The translations under genes were made by a program, and so were the position numbers. Below, in pieces: positions 35,901-45,026 of a DNA stretch of 64,000 bases (the stretch's first letter is position 1; every line of letters starts with the position of its first letter). The DNA comes from Opitutia bacterium (GTDB lineage: Bacteria; Verrucomicrobiota; Verrucomicrobiia; Opitutales; Opitutaceae). The stretch covers positions 44,290-108,289 of the forward strand of contig CANGHW010000004.1 of NCBI GenBank assembly GCA_947453695.1, read 5' to 3'. The notes beneath the pieces are model-generated. The model saw only the letters and a program-made list of their open reading frames with translations. It searched no databases and was not told the origin of the DNA.

Positions 35901-36043
35901 TTTTGCAGGGCAACGACGTCGGCGGGTGCGTTTGCCGAGGTGGGCTTTTCCGCCGCGGAGGCGGCGATAGATCCGAGGAGTATGGCCCCCATGTAGAGGA
36001 GCGGAGGGCGAGATGAGTGTGATGTGGGCGGCATAGTAGTCAT
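32957..36043 (-). CDS. TonB-dependent receptor (oar/SusC-independent, VTGSN-type plug)
   Basis: From the ATG at 36043 the receptor is about 1028 residues with a signal peptide ([17 protein letters not shown]). It has the [11 protein letters not shown] box, and a plug with [49 protein letters not shown] and [29 protein letters not shown]. The barrel ends WSVEFTRSF. This plug pattern is common in receptors for carbohydrates or peptides in xanthomonads and verrucomicrobia. The 85-residue extension in the track is an upstream leader reaching the divergent sigma factor and is rejected. It lacks STN. It is transcribed away from the FecI/FecR pair and could share regulation through the 174-base divergent region. 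Confidence 0.91.
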   Translation of the reverse strand: [1028 protein letters not shown]

Positions 36044-36217
36044 GGCGGGAGGTGCGGTTGGTTTAGCGCGGAGGTTGGCCATGCTACCGGGGGTTTGTGG
36101 CGAATGGGCGGCGTTGCGGTGACGGACGAGTGAAGATTCCGGCGGTGTATTTGAGCTCGGCGGAAGAATCTGAGCTTGAATTGCTCTCGGGCATCGCATC
36201 GCCTGCGCGCCGTCGCG

Positions 36218-36736
36218 ATGCCACCCCACACCGACCATGCCCGCTGGTTTGCTGAAGAAGTGCAGCCGCACGAAGCGGCACTGCGCGGATATCTTCACCG
36301 ACAGTTTCCCTCGGTCGAAGCCGACGACGTGGTGCAGGAGTCCTACCTCAAACTGTGGCGGATGGGTGCGAAGGTCGATTCGGCCAAGGCGTATTTTTTC
36401 TCCATCGCGCGTAACACTGCGCTGACGTTCTTTCGCCGCCGTCGGATCTTTTCTGATGTGCCGGTGAACGAACTGCCCGAGTGGCGGGTGGCTGATGTGG
36501 CGCCGGATGCAGCGGAAGTCGCTTACACCCGGGAACGCATGGAGCTGGCCGTCGAGGCACTGGATAGCTTGCCGCCGCGCTGCCGTGAAATCTGTGGGCT
36601 GGCCGCGTTGGAACAGCTCGCGCCCGCGGAGATTGCAGCCCGCCTAGGTCTCGCGGAGAGCACAGTTTATGTGCAACTAGCCCGTGGGGTGAAACATTGC
36701 GCACACTACCTGCGCGAACGGGGGGAAGGCCGATGA
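36218..36736 (+). CDS. ECF RNA polymerase sigma factor, FecI-like
   Basis: From the ATG at 36218 the protein has about 172 residues. Sigma region 2 is seen in LRGYLHRQFPSVEADDVVQESYLKLW and AYFFSIARNTALTFFRRRR. Region 4 is seen in ALDSLPPRCREICGLAALEQLAPAEIAARLGLAESTVYVQLARGVKHC. The TTG start at 36176 in the track is less likely. The stop overlaps the ATG of the FecR-like gene (ATGA), so both are made together. Downstream lies a receptor with an STN domain, completing a cell-surface signalling trio. Target promoters are probably the receptor genes to its right. Confidence 0.92.
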   Translation: MPPHTDHARWFAEEVQPHEAALRGYLHRQFPSVEADDVVQESYLKLWRMGAKVDSAKAYFFSIARNTALTFFRRRRIFSDVPVNELPEWRVADVAPDAAEVAYTRERMELAVEALDSLPPRCREICGLAALEQLAPAEIAARLGLAESTVYVQLARGVKHCAHYLRERGEGR

Positions 36737-37758
36737 CAGCGAACCGCACTATCTCGGCTGCGTCATGCGCGGCCTCGATCGAAGATACCGCTGCCTCGTG
36801 GTTGGTGCGGCGCAACGGCGGCCTAGCTCCGGAGGAGAACCTGAAATTCGAGGCGTGGCTGGCGGCCGACGCTAGGCATCGGGCCGCATGGGCAGAGATG
36901 GAAGCGGCGTGGGCCGCGCTGAGTTTTCCAGGTCAACGTGGGCGAGGCGATGAGGCCAAGCGGGCGCTCGCGGCCCGGGTTGCGCGGCGGGGCCGACGCC
37001 GGTGGGCGATGGCGGGAGCCGCATTGCTCTTCGTTGTGGTGGGGCTGGTGAGCTTTCGTTCCGGTCGCATCGCTTCCGCTCCACTGAACGTGGCTGGCAG
37101 CGTGACGGTCCGGCCCGATACCCAAACCCTGCCCGATGGGTCGACGGTGGAACTCAATGCGGGGGCCGAGATTTTGGTGGAGTTTTCGCCCGAGGTCCGC
37201 GCGGTGCGCCTCGTGCGGGGCGAAGCGTTGTTTGCGGTCGCGAAGAATCCCGCGCGGCCCTTCGTCGTCAGTGCCGGCGCCGTGAGCGTGCGGGCGGTGG
37301 GCACGGCCTTTGCCGTGCGCCAGGGCGAGGCGGAGGTGGGAGTATTGGTGACCGAGGGGAAGGTCGCGGTCGAGCGGGCGGGGAGTGCGGGGCGGGTCGG
37401 GAACCCGGCGGTAGAACCGATTTTCGTAACGGCAGGTGGTCGCGTGGCGATGCCGGCAGACGCCACGCCAACGCCGCCGATCAATGTGACGACCCTCTCG
37501 GCGGGGGAAATCGCTGAGGCGCTGGCGTGGCGTGGACGGCGCGTGGAGTTTACCCGCACCACGCTCGCGGAAGCGGTGGCGCTGCTAAACCGGCAGAACG
37601 ATGTGCAAATTGTCATCGCCGATGCGGCAGCCGCGCGACTGGCGATCAGCGGAATATTTTGGGCGGATGATCCCGAGAGCCTTGGGCGGTTGCTGGAGTC
37701 GGGTTTTGGCCTCGAGGCGACGCGGACCGACCGGACGATCACGTTGCGGGCGCGCTGA
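36733..37758 (+). CDS. FecR-like anti-sigma / sigma regulator
   Basis: The 341-residue protein has an N-terminal cytoplasmic anti-sigma domain (DTAASWLVRRNGGLAPEENLKFEAWLAADARHRAAWAEMEAAW), then one membrane segment (about 91-108, WAMAGAALLFVVVGLVSF). A periplasmic FecR domain follows (TLPDGSTVELNAGAEILVEF, VRLVRGEALFAVAKNPARPFVVSAGAVSVRAVGTAFAV), and a C-terminal STN-like part (LAEAVALLNRQNDVQIVIAD). The start overlaps the sigma stop, with GGGGGAAGG upstream as a good ribosome-binding site. It should hold or activate the ECF sigma factor in response to a loaded STN receptor. Confidence 0.92.
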   Translation: MTANRTISAASCAASIEDTAASWLVRRNGGLAPEENLKFEAWLAADARHRAAWAEMEAAWAALSFPGQRGRGDEAKRALAARVARRGRRRWAMAGAALLFVVVGLVSFRSGRIASAPLNVAGSVTVRPDTQTLPDGSTVELNAGAEILVEFSPEVRAVRLVRGEALFAVAKNPARPFVVSAGAVSVRAVGTAFAVRQGEAEVGVLVTEGKVAVERAGSAGRVGNPAVEPIFVTAGGRVAMPADATPTPPINVTTLSAGEIAEALAWRGRRVEFTRTTLAEAVALLNRQNDVQIVIADAAAARLAISGIFWADDPESLGRLLESGFGLEATRTDRTITLRAR

Positions 37759-37843
37759 GCAGCGGTGCGGGTGAGAAAATAGTTTCGCGGCACGTAAAGA
37801 TTCAGGCGGGTTGGTGAGTCTAACTTAGACCAGCTGACCACTC

Positions 37844-40800
37844 ATGATTCGAACTACCCCTCGATGGCTTGGACTCTTGTTGCTTGCATTGGCGCCGTGC
37901 GCCGCGCTTTCGGCCGAGTCCACGCGAACTTTTAATCTTCCGGCCGACCAGGCCGAGAAGACCCTAAAACTGTTTTCCGAGCAGTCGGGTCGCGGCCTGA
38001 TCATGGGGGCAGACGCGGTTGGGGCGACGCGCACCAATGATGTGCGGGGTGACTTTACCGCGCCCGAAGCACTGTCGCGCATGCTGGCCGGGACAGGCTT
38101 TGTCGCCACGCAGGATGAGAAGAGCGGTGCGTTTGTCGTGCACCGGGAGAAGCCCGGCCCAAACGGGGCCCGGGCGGCGCAATCCACGCCAAGCGACCGC
38201 CCGAAAACAGATCCGGCTCCTGATCCGACGGCTGTCCGTCCCGCCAACGCGGACGGCGTGATCGAACTCAGCCCCTTCCAAGTCGAAGCCGAGTCGGAGA
38301 CGGGCTACCGTGCGACGTCGACGCTGGCGGGCACACGGCTCAAGACCGACTTAAAGGACATCGGTGCGGCGGTGTCCGTCGTGACCGAGGAGATGATGCG
38401 TGACCTCGGTGCGGTGAATGCCGAGGACATCTTGGTTTATACGGCTGGCACCGAGGTCGGTGGCGTTTCAGGCAACTTCCTCGGCGACGGTCTCGACCGC
38501 AACGGCAGTAACAACGACTCCCGCACCAATCCTGCGGAGAACAACCGCGTCCGCGGTCTCGCGAAGATCACCAATACCCGTGACTACTTCGTCACCGACA
38601 TCCCGTTTAACCAATACAACTCTACCGCCCTCACACTCAGCCGCGGCCCCAACGCGATCCTCGCCGGTGCGGGGTCGCCGGGTGGCGTGCTCGATCGCTC
38701 GCTGAAGACCGCGGGGTTCAAGGATCGTAACGAAGTGACGGCCCGCGTCGGCTCCCACGGCGCCCACCGCGAGACCCTCGATATCACGCGGGTGCTTGTG
38801 CCCAACCGCCTGTCCGGTCGCCTCGTGTTGCTCAACGAGAACCTCGAATACGACCAGCGTCCGGCGGTGATGAAGGATCAGCGCCTCTTCGGCTCGCTCA
38901 CGTGGCGGGTGCAGCCCGGACGCAAGGACTCCTGGCTCGGTGCCACCACCGTGCGCGCAAACTACGAGGCCGGTGAGATCCAGGGCACGCCGCCCAACCC
39001 ACTGCCGCCGATCAACGGCTATGCCTCCTTCTTTCTCGACGGCCGCCCGCGGTTTAACGCCGTCACCAACGTCTACTCCAACGGCGCGGGTCAGACGGTC
39101 GCTGCGACGGCGGTCGTGCACACCAACGCCTACTTCAAGAACTTCACGGCTTTTCTCACGCAGCCCGATGCCCATACGCCGACGATGGGCTACACCGCGG
39201 CTGGTTTCACTGGTGTGCAGGGACTGGTGGGCACGATCAACGGCGCGGCCGGCACGCTCGTGCCTGTCAGCCGCACCTATCAGGCGACGAACTCGCTCCG
39301 CGGTTTCAACAATACCGTCAACCTGGTGCGCATGACTGACGAAGATCGCGCGACCTTCGACTTCCGCGAGAACCTGCTCACGGGCGCCTTCGACTTCGTG
39401 AAGCACAAATTTCACGCCAACAACGTCCGACTCGAGCAGCTCTTCTTGGACGGTCGGGCCGGCGTCGAACTCGTCGCCGACTACCAGCACTACACACGCC
39501 GCAATAACATCCCGTTCACCGGCTCTGACGTGCAGATCAAAATCGATATCACGCAGATCCACGCCAACGGGCAACCCAACCCGAACTTCGGGCGCCCGTT
39601 CATCGTGACCCAGGACATCAACGGCCTGCAAAATCTCGAAACCACCAATGCCTCGTGGCGCGCTACGGCGTTCTATACGCAGGACTTTCGTAAATCCCGC
39701 ACGTGGCTCGGACGAGCCCTTGGCACCCATACCTTCACCGGCCTAGTAACCGAGACGACGACCGACCGCGCTACGCGGGCCTACAATAGCCCGTGGGTCA
39801 CGACCGATCCCACGATCAACCTCGACAGCCTCCTCGCCAATCCGGGGCTCTTCGCCCGCAATGCCCGCGCTCTCATTTACCTCGGTGGCAGCGCCGACAC
39901 CCTGAGCAGCGCGACGCAGTTGAAACTCTCGCCCGTCACTGCGCGGCTCTCGGGCCCGGGCGATGTGGTGAATGTTTCCTTTTTCGATCCCGTCACGAAC
40001 TCCTTCCGCATCGCTCCCATGACGATCGGGCAGATCGTCAAGAGCGCCGGGAAGCGGCAGGAGAAACTCGAGTCGTCGGCGCTCAGCCTGCAGAGCCACT
40101 GGTTCGACCGCACACTCGTCACGCTCGCGGGTCTGCGGCGTGATCGCGACACCAACTACACGGCGGCCAACCCCGTCGTGCTCCGTGATGGCAACATCGA
40201 CCCGGCCACCCTCCTGTTACCCGTGGCGCCCTCTTCGATGAACGTCGCGACGAGTCCGTCGTTCAGTGTGGTCGGCGTGTTGCCGGAAAAATTGCGCGCC
40301 CTGCTGCCCTTCGATTCCAGCCTGCGCGCCTACTGGAACACCTCGAAAAATTTTACGCCTTCGGGCCAGCGTCGCAATGCCTTCAACGAAGAGATCGGCA
40401 CCCCTGACGGTAAGACCACCGAGCGCGGGCTCATGCTCACAACCTTCGGCGGAAAACTCGATTTGCGCCTCAACTGGTTCAAGTCCTCCGCTCGCAATGC
40501 GTCGGACTCGGCCGTCGCCGCCGCTTCCGCGATAAATTCGACCTACACGATCGTGGACTACCTGTTGCTCGCCGACACTAACCGGCTGGCGACCCGCGAT
40601 TGGGGCTACGGCAGTTTTCCGACCTTTACGGACGTGGCGCTGGCGCACTTCGCTGCGCTGCCGAAGCGCCTGAAGATCGGGGAGGCCAACAACTTCAACC
40701 CTCGCCTCGTGCGCGGTGCCAACGGCACCTACACGCTCGAGCGCGAGTCGATCACGAATATCGCCTCGACCACCGACTACGTCGCCAGCGGCCTGGAGCT

Positions 40801-41446
40801 GGAGGCGGCGCTCAATGTGACCAAGGCGTGGCGCCTCTCGTTCAATGTCGTGAAGACCGAGACCGTGAAGTCCAACGTCGGCACGGACCTCCGCGCCTAC
40901 GTCAACGAATACCTCGCCAACCTCCGCGCCGCGAATCCCCAGTTGCTCTCGGGCGCGCAGAACCCCGGCCAGCAGGCCGGTCCGTGGGGCGATGTGTTCA
41001 ACGGTTCTGTCGTCGTGCCACTGCAGATTGCTGAGCGGACCGCCGGCAGCGCCAGCCCGGAGCTCGTGAAATGGCGATGGAATCTAGTGAACCGTTACGA
41101 CTTCACCGCCCGTGCGCTCCGCGGCGTCTACGTGGGCGGCGCGCTGCGCTGGCAGGACAAGGCCGTCATTGGCTATCCGTATGTGACCGGCCCCGCCGGT
41201 TCCCAAGTCGCCGACCTCGCCCACCCGTTTTTCGGCTCAACGGATCTCCGCGGTGACGCCTTTGCCGGTTACCGCGCGGACAAATTTATCGGCCGCAAAC
41301 TCAAGTGGTCGCTGCAGCTGAACGTGCGCAACGTGATCGGCGACGACCGTCTGATCGTTGTTACTGCCAATCCCGATGGCACTCCCGGTGCCGTGCGCAT
41401 TCCGCCGGAGAAGGCTTGGTTTCTGACGAGCACCTTCCAGTTTTAG
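37844..41446 (+). CDS. TonB-dependent receptor with N-terminal STN signalling domain
   Basis: The 1200-residue receptor has a signal peptide (LLLLALAPCAALSAE) and an STN domain at about 27-105 (FNLPADQAEKTLKLFSEQSGRGLIMG, GDFTAPEALSRMLAGTGF). A Pro-rich linker leads to a TonB box region IELSPFQVEAESETGY, then the plug (TLAGTRLKTDLKDIGAAVSVVTEEMM, NNRVRGLAKITNTRDYFVTDIPF, LSRGPNAILAG) and a barrel ending TSTFQF. Position after a FecI/FecR pair plus the STN domain makes it a transducing receptor that both imports and signals. An 85-base gap separates it from FecR. Substrate unknown. Confidence 0.95.
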   Translation: MIRTTPRWLGLLLLALAPCAALSAESTRTFNLPADQAEKTLKLFSEQSGRGLIMGADAVGATRTNDVRGDFTAPEALSRMLAGTGFVATQDEKSGAFVVHREKPGPNGARAAQSTPSDRPKTDPAPDPTAVRPANADGVIELSPFQVEAESETGYRATSTLAGTRLKTDLKDIGAAVSVVTEEMMRDLGAVNAEDILVYTAGTEVGGVSGNFLGDGLDRNGSNNDSRTNPAENNRVRGLAKITNTRDYFVTDIPFNQYNSTALTLSRGPNAILAGAGSPGGVLDRSLKTAGFKDRNEVTARVGSHGAHRETLDITRVLVPNRLSGRLVLLNENLEYDQRPAVMKDQRLFGSLTWRVQPGRKDSWLGATTVRANYEAGEIQGTPPNPLPPINGYASFFLDGRPRFNAVTNVYSNGAGQTVAATAVVHTNAYFKNFTAFLTQPDAHTPTMGYTAAGFTGVQGLVGTINGAAGTLVPVSRTYQATNSLRGFNNTVNLVRMTDEDRATFDFRENLLTGAFDFVKHKFHANNVRLEQLFLDGRAGVELVADYQHYTRRNNIPFTGSDVQIKIDITQIHANGQPNPNFGRPFIVTQDINGLQNLETTNASWRATAFYTQDFRKSRTWLGRALGTHTFTGLVTETTTDRATRAYNSPWVTTDPTINLDSLLANPGLFARNARALIYLGGSADTLSSATQLKLSPVTARLSGPGDVVNVSFFDPVTNSFRIAPMTIGQIVKSAGKRQEKLESSALSLQSHWFDRTLVTLAGLRRDRDTNYTAANPVVLRDGNIDPATLLLPVAPSSMNVATSPSFSVVGVLPEKLRALLPFDSSLRAYWNTSKNFTPSGQRRNAFNEEIGTPDGKTTERGLMLTTFGGKLDLRLNWFKSSARNASDSAVAAASAINSTYTIVDYLLLADTNRLATRDWGYGSFPTFTDVALAHFAALPKRLKIGEANNFNPRLVRGANGTYTLERESITNIASTTDYVASGLELEAALNVTKAWRLSFNVVKTETVKSNVGTDLRAYVNEYLANLRAANPQLLSGAQNPGQQAGPWGDVFNGSVVVPLQIAERTAGSASPELVKWRWNLVNRYDFTARALRGVYVGGALRWQDKAVIGYPYVTGPAGSQVADLAHPFFGSTDLRGDAFAGYRADKFIGRKLKWSLQLNVRNVIGDDRLIVVTANPDGTPGAVRIPPEKAWFLTSTFQF

Positions 41447-41543
41447 TCGTGCGTGTCGATTCCCCCGGCGCGCACAACCCTGCTCCGCTCTTCACGGCCT
41501 GTAGTGCGACCGGAGATTCACTTCCAATTCAACCCTGACTATC

Positions 41544-44500
41544 GTGAAATATCGCCCCACCCCTATCGTCGTTGCTGGATGGCTGCTGGCCGCCAGTGCC
41601 TCATTCGGCCAGACCCCGAACGGTCCCGCCAAACCGACTCCGCCCCTCGCCGGCGCTGCGGCGGAGGAGGCTGTCGCCCTCAATCCCTTCGTCGTCAGCG
41701 AGGACGACAACGTGGGCTACGCCGCCACGAGCACACTCGCTGGCACGCGTATCAATACCGCGCTCCGCGACGTCGGCGCGGCCATCAGCATCGTCACGCC
41801 GGAGTTTCTTCGCGATACGGCTGCGACCAACCTCGGTGAGCTCCTCTCGCTCACAACCGGCACCGAGATCGGCGGCGTCTCGGGCAACTTCGCCGGTGGC
41901 GCGACGGCCAGCGGTCGGCCCGATCAGTCTGACAGCCGAGAGAATCCGCAGGGCAACAACCGCGTGCGCGGCATCGGCGCCGCCACCACCACGCGCGACT
42001 ATTTCATCACCGATATCCCGTTCGACGCCTACAACTCCTCCGGCGTCACTATCAGTCGCGGTCCAAACTCCCTGCTCTTCGGCATCGGCAATCCCGCCGG
42101 TGTGATCGAGGGCTCCCTCATCCATCCCCAGCTGCAGCGCAACCGCACCGAGATCGGCACACGTTACGGCTCGATGGATTCCTATCGCGGCACCGTCGAC
42201 ATTAACCGCGTGTTGGAGAAAGGCCGTGTGGCCTTCCGCATCGCCACGGTCAACGAGCAGAACAACTACCAGCAGGAGCCGGCCTTTGATCGCAAACGCC
42301 GCGCCTATGGCGCCCTCACGCTGGTCGTCCGCGACGGCAAGAAGTCCACCTGGCTCGGCAAGACCTCGGTCCGTTTCTCCGGCGAGGCCGGCGACAGCCA
42401 GTCGAATCCGGTGAACGTGATCCCGCCGGTCAATTCGATGACCAACTTTTTCTCCGCGCCTAATCCGGCCATCGCTGCGATCCCTGGCACCGGCATCGAC
42501 GCACGTCTCATCGCCGGCTCCCCGACGTTCTCCTATCGCCCGAAGGTTACCGTCGATAACCGCCAGAGCTCCTCCGCCCTCGTGGCCGCCACGCCCGGCA
42601 TTGGCGTGCCCTACTTCATCCAAATCCCCGTCGTCTTCGACACGCCCGGCCAGCAGAAGGCCGGTTTCGCCAGCTCGACCAACCCCGCCCTCGCCGGCAT
42701 CGCGGGCATCATGGGCCGCATTCGTTACGCCCAAAATCCCAACGGCCGCGAAGCCATCGATACCTTTTATAGCGGCAGCATCGTCCCCACTGGTTTCGTC
42801 GCGAGCACGCTTCAAAACACGGCGATCTTTGATTATCGGAAACACCTCTTGAGTGGTGGCCTGAACCACATCGACCAAGTTTTTCAGGACGGTAATGTCG
42901 CCTTTACGCAGGAACTCTTCGGCGGACGCGGTGGACTTGAGATCGCCTATGACCAGCAGCGCACCCGCTCGACCCGCCTGTTGCCGTTTTCGTTCGGCGA
43001 CAACGGCGGCGGCGCCCCGGGTGGCGGCATCGCCATCGATGTCGCGCAGTTTCTTTCCAACGATCAGCCCAATCCCAATGTTGGTCGGCCGTTCATCGAC
43101 CAGCAGGGCATCACGGATCGCACCACCATGGGTATGCGTGAAGCGTTTCGCGCCACGGCGTTCTATCGCCTCGATCTCGAAGACCGCGGGATGAAGCTCT
43201 TCGGGATCCCGCTCGGCAACCACGTCTTCACGGGACTCCAAACGCGCAATCGCAACGACGCCTCCACCTTCAGCTACGCCACCGGCTGGACCAGCGCGAC
43301 GCGCAACCTGAACACCGACGTATTTCAGAGCACCATCAGCGGCAACTTCCGCACCACACCCATCGTCGTCCAATATCTCGGGCCCTCCGTGATGAATGCG
43401 AATTCGCTCAACGACGTGCGCATCACCAACGTGATCGACGCCCGCGTCCCCAAGACCGGTGACACTTACAACGTCAGCTTCTTCGATTTCACCGGCAAGA
43501 AAATGGTCACCGAGCCGCTGTCTGTGCTGCGGTTCCTCAATGGCAACTCCAAGAGCCGCCAGCTCATCGACTCGCAGTCGTTCAGCCTTAAGAGTGACTT
43601 CTTCAAGAACAACATCGTGAGCGTCGTCGGCTGGCGCTGGGACCACCTGAAAACCTACTCGAGTCTCGGCAACACGCGTAACCCCGACGACTCGCTCAAC
43701 AACTCCGCCCTGCGCCTCGATTCGAAACCCAACCTCGATGAGCGCGGCCGTAATTTCACCTGGAGCACCGTGGGCCGCGTGCCGCGTTTCCTCACGAAAC
43801 GGCTGCCCCTCGGCATCGAACTCGGCGGATTTTTCAACGCCTCGGGCAATTTCAACCCCGTCAACATCCGCTCCAATCTCAATGGCGCCATCATCCCCGC
43901 GCCTGCCGGCACCACCCGCGAATATGGCGTGCTCATCGAGTTCCTCGATCGCCGCGTTTCGCTGCGCGTAAATGAATTCCACACGATCCAAACTAACAGC
44001 AGCAACGGCGCACAGGGCGCGACGGCCGGCGTGTTCAACTATCCGAGCTTTATGGTGGATCGCTATGTCACCGCGCAGACGCAGGGCATTGCCTTCAACA
44101 CGATTCCCGGTGTCACCGCCGCCGGCTACAATTCCTACCAGCAACTCTACGCTGCACTCTTCCAACTCCACCCCGAGCCTACGCGCACGCTGAAGAACAT
44201 GCGTCTCAATGCCGCCGGCACGGCCGTGCTTTCAGACGGCATCGCCGGCCTGACTGATACCAGCGACCTCGACGCCCGTGGTTTGGAAGCCGAGCTCGTC
44301 GGCAACATCACCAACCGTTGGCGCATGTCGTTCAACGTCGCGAAGCAGGAGACGGTCGTGAGCGGCTCAGCTCCGCTCACCAAGCAGGTCGCCGACGCCG
44401 TCTATGCCAATCTCGTGAAGTTCAATCTCCTCGGCATTGACCAAGGCCCCGCGCTCCCTGAGCGCCAGACCGCCGCCTCCCGTTTCTCCAGCAATGTCGG

Positions 44501-45011
44501 CAATGCCCTCGCCGCCACGCTCTCCCGCGATGGTGCGGTCTCACCCGAACAGCGGAAATGGCGCGCGAATTTCACCTCCTCCTACGATCTCCGCGACTTC
44601 CAGAATCCCATCTTGAAAGCCATGTCCGTCGGCACCTCCGTGCGCTGGCAGGATAAGATCGCCATCGGCGCGCCCTTCCTCACCGGCGAGGCCCTTAAGC
44701 AGAAAATTGTCGCGACTAACAAGCTCTACACCAGCACGAGCCAGATCGCGAACAGCGATCCCGTCATGCAAACCCAGTTCCCGGACCTCGCTCATCCATT
44801 CTACGGCAAAGAGGAACTCGCCGGCGATTGGTGGGTGAGCTACCGCCGCAAGATTTTCAAAAACATCGACTGGCGCCTGCAGCTCAACGTCCGCAACGCC
44901 TGGGGCAACGGCAACGACATTCCCGTCACGGCCAATCCCGACGGCTCCCTCGCCGTCGTCCGCATTCCCAACGAGACGCGCTGGACACTCTCAAGTTCGT
45001 TCAGCTTCTAA
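41544..45011 (+). CDS. TonB-dependent receptor, tandem paralogue without STN
   Basis: The 1155-residue receptor starts at a GTG. It has a signal peptide (VAGWLLAASASFGQ), the box VALNPFVVSEDDNVGYAATSTLAGTR, and a plug closely parallel to its upstream neighbour (DVGAAISIVTPEFLRDTAATNLGELLSLTTGTEIGGVSGNF, NNRVRG, TTRDYFITDIPFDAYNSSGVTISRGPN). The barrel ends LSSSFSF. The shared plug and barrel features, with STN missing here, indicate tandem duplication followed by loss or gain of STN. It ends 15 bases before the first sulfatase gene, so it may be co-transcribed with the catabolic block and import its products. Confidence 0.95.
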   Translation: MKYRPTPIVVAGWLLAASASFGQTPNGPAKPTPPLAGAAAEEAVALNPFVVSEDDNVGYAATSTLAGTRINTALRDVGAAISIVTPEFLRDTAATNLGELLSLTTGTEIGGVSGNFAGGATASGRPDQSDSRENPQGNNRVRGIGAATTTRDYFITDIPFDAYNSSGVTISRGPNSLLFGIGNPAGVIEGSLIHPQLQRNRTEIGTRYGSMDSYRGTVDINRVLEKGRVAFRIATVNEQNNYQQEPAFDRKRRAYGALTLVVRDGKKSTWLGKTSVRFSGEAGDSQSNPVNVIPPVNSMTNFFSAPNPAIAAIPGTGIDARLIAGSPTFSYRPKVTVDNRQSSSALVAATPGIGVPYFIQIPVVFDTPGQQKAGFASSTNPALAGIAGIMGRIRYAQNPNGREAIDTFYSGSIVPTGFVASTLQNTAIFDYRKHLLSGGLNHIDQVFQDGNVAFTQELFGGRGGLEIAYDQQRTRSTRLLPFSFGDNGGGAPGGGIAIDVAQFLSNDQPNPNVGRPFIDQQGITDRTTMGMREAFRATAFYRLDLEDRGMKLFGIPLGNHVFTGLQTRNRNDASTFSYATGWTSATRNLNTDVFQSTISGNFRTTPIVVQYLGPSVMNANSLNDVRITNVIDARVPKTGDTYNVSFFDFTGKKMVTEPLSVLRFLNGNSKSRQLIDSQSFSLKSDFFKNNIVSVVGWRWDHLKTYSSLGNTRNPDDSLNNSALRLDSKPNLDERGRNFTWSTVGRVPRFLTKRLPLGIELGGFFNASGNFNPVNIRSNLNGAIIPAPAGTTREYGVLIEFLDRRVSLRVNEFHTIQTNSSNGAQGATAGVFNYPSFMVDRYVTAQTQGIAFNTIPGVTAAGYNSYQQLYAALFQLHPEPTRTLKNMRLNAAGTAVLSDGIAGLTDTSDLDARGLEAELVGNITNRWRMSFNVAKQETVVSGSAPLTKQVADAVYANLVKFNLLGIDQGPALPERQTAASRFSSNVGNALAATLSRDGAVSPEQRKWRANFTSSYDLRDFQNPILKAMSVGTSVRWQDKIAIGAPFLTGEALKQKIVATNKLYTSTSQIANSDPVMQTQFPDLAHPFYGKEELAGDWWVSYRRKIFKNIDWRLQLNVRNAWGNGNDIPVTANPDGSLAVVRIPNETRWTLSSSFSF

Positions 45012-45026
45012 GTCGTCGCTCTGCTC

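Noticed and set aside
37759-37843. FecI-type promoter before the STN receptor
   Set aside because: AAAAT and CGT words occur but their spacing (about 12 bases) does not fit known iron-starvation sigma consensus sites.
41601-44171. 856-aa minus-strand ORF
   Set aside because: Antisense shadow of the second tandem TonB receptor.
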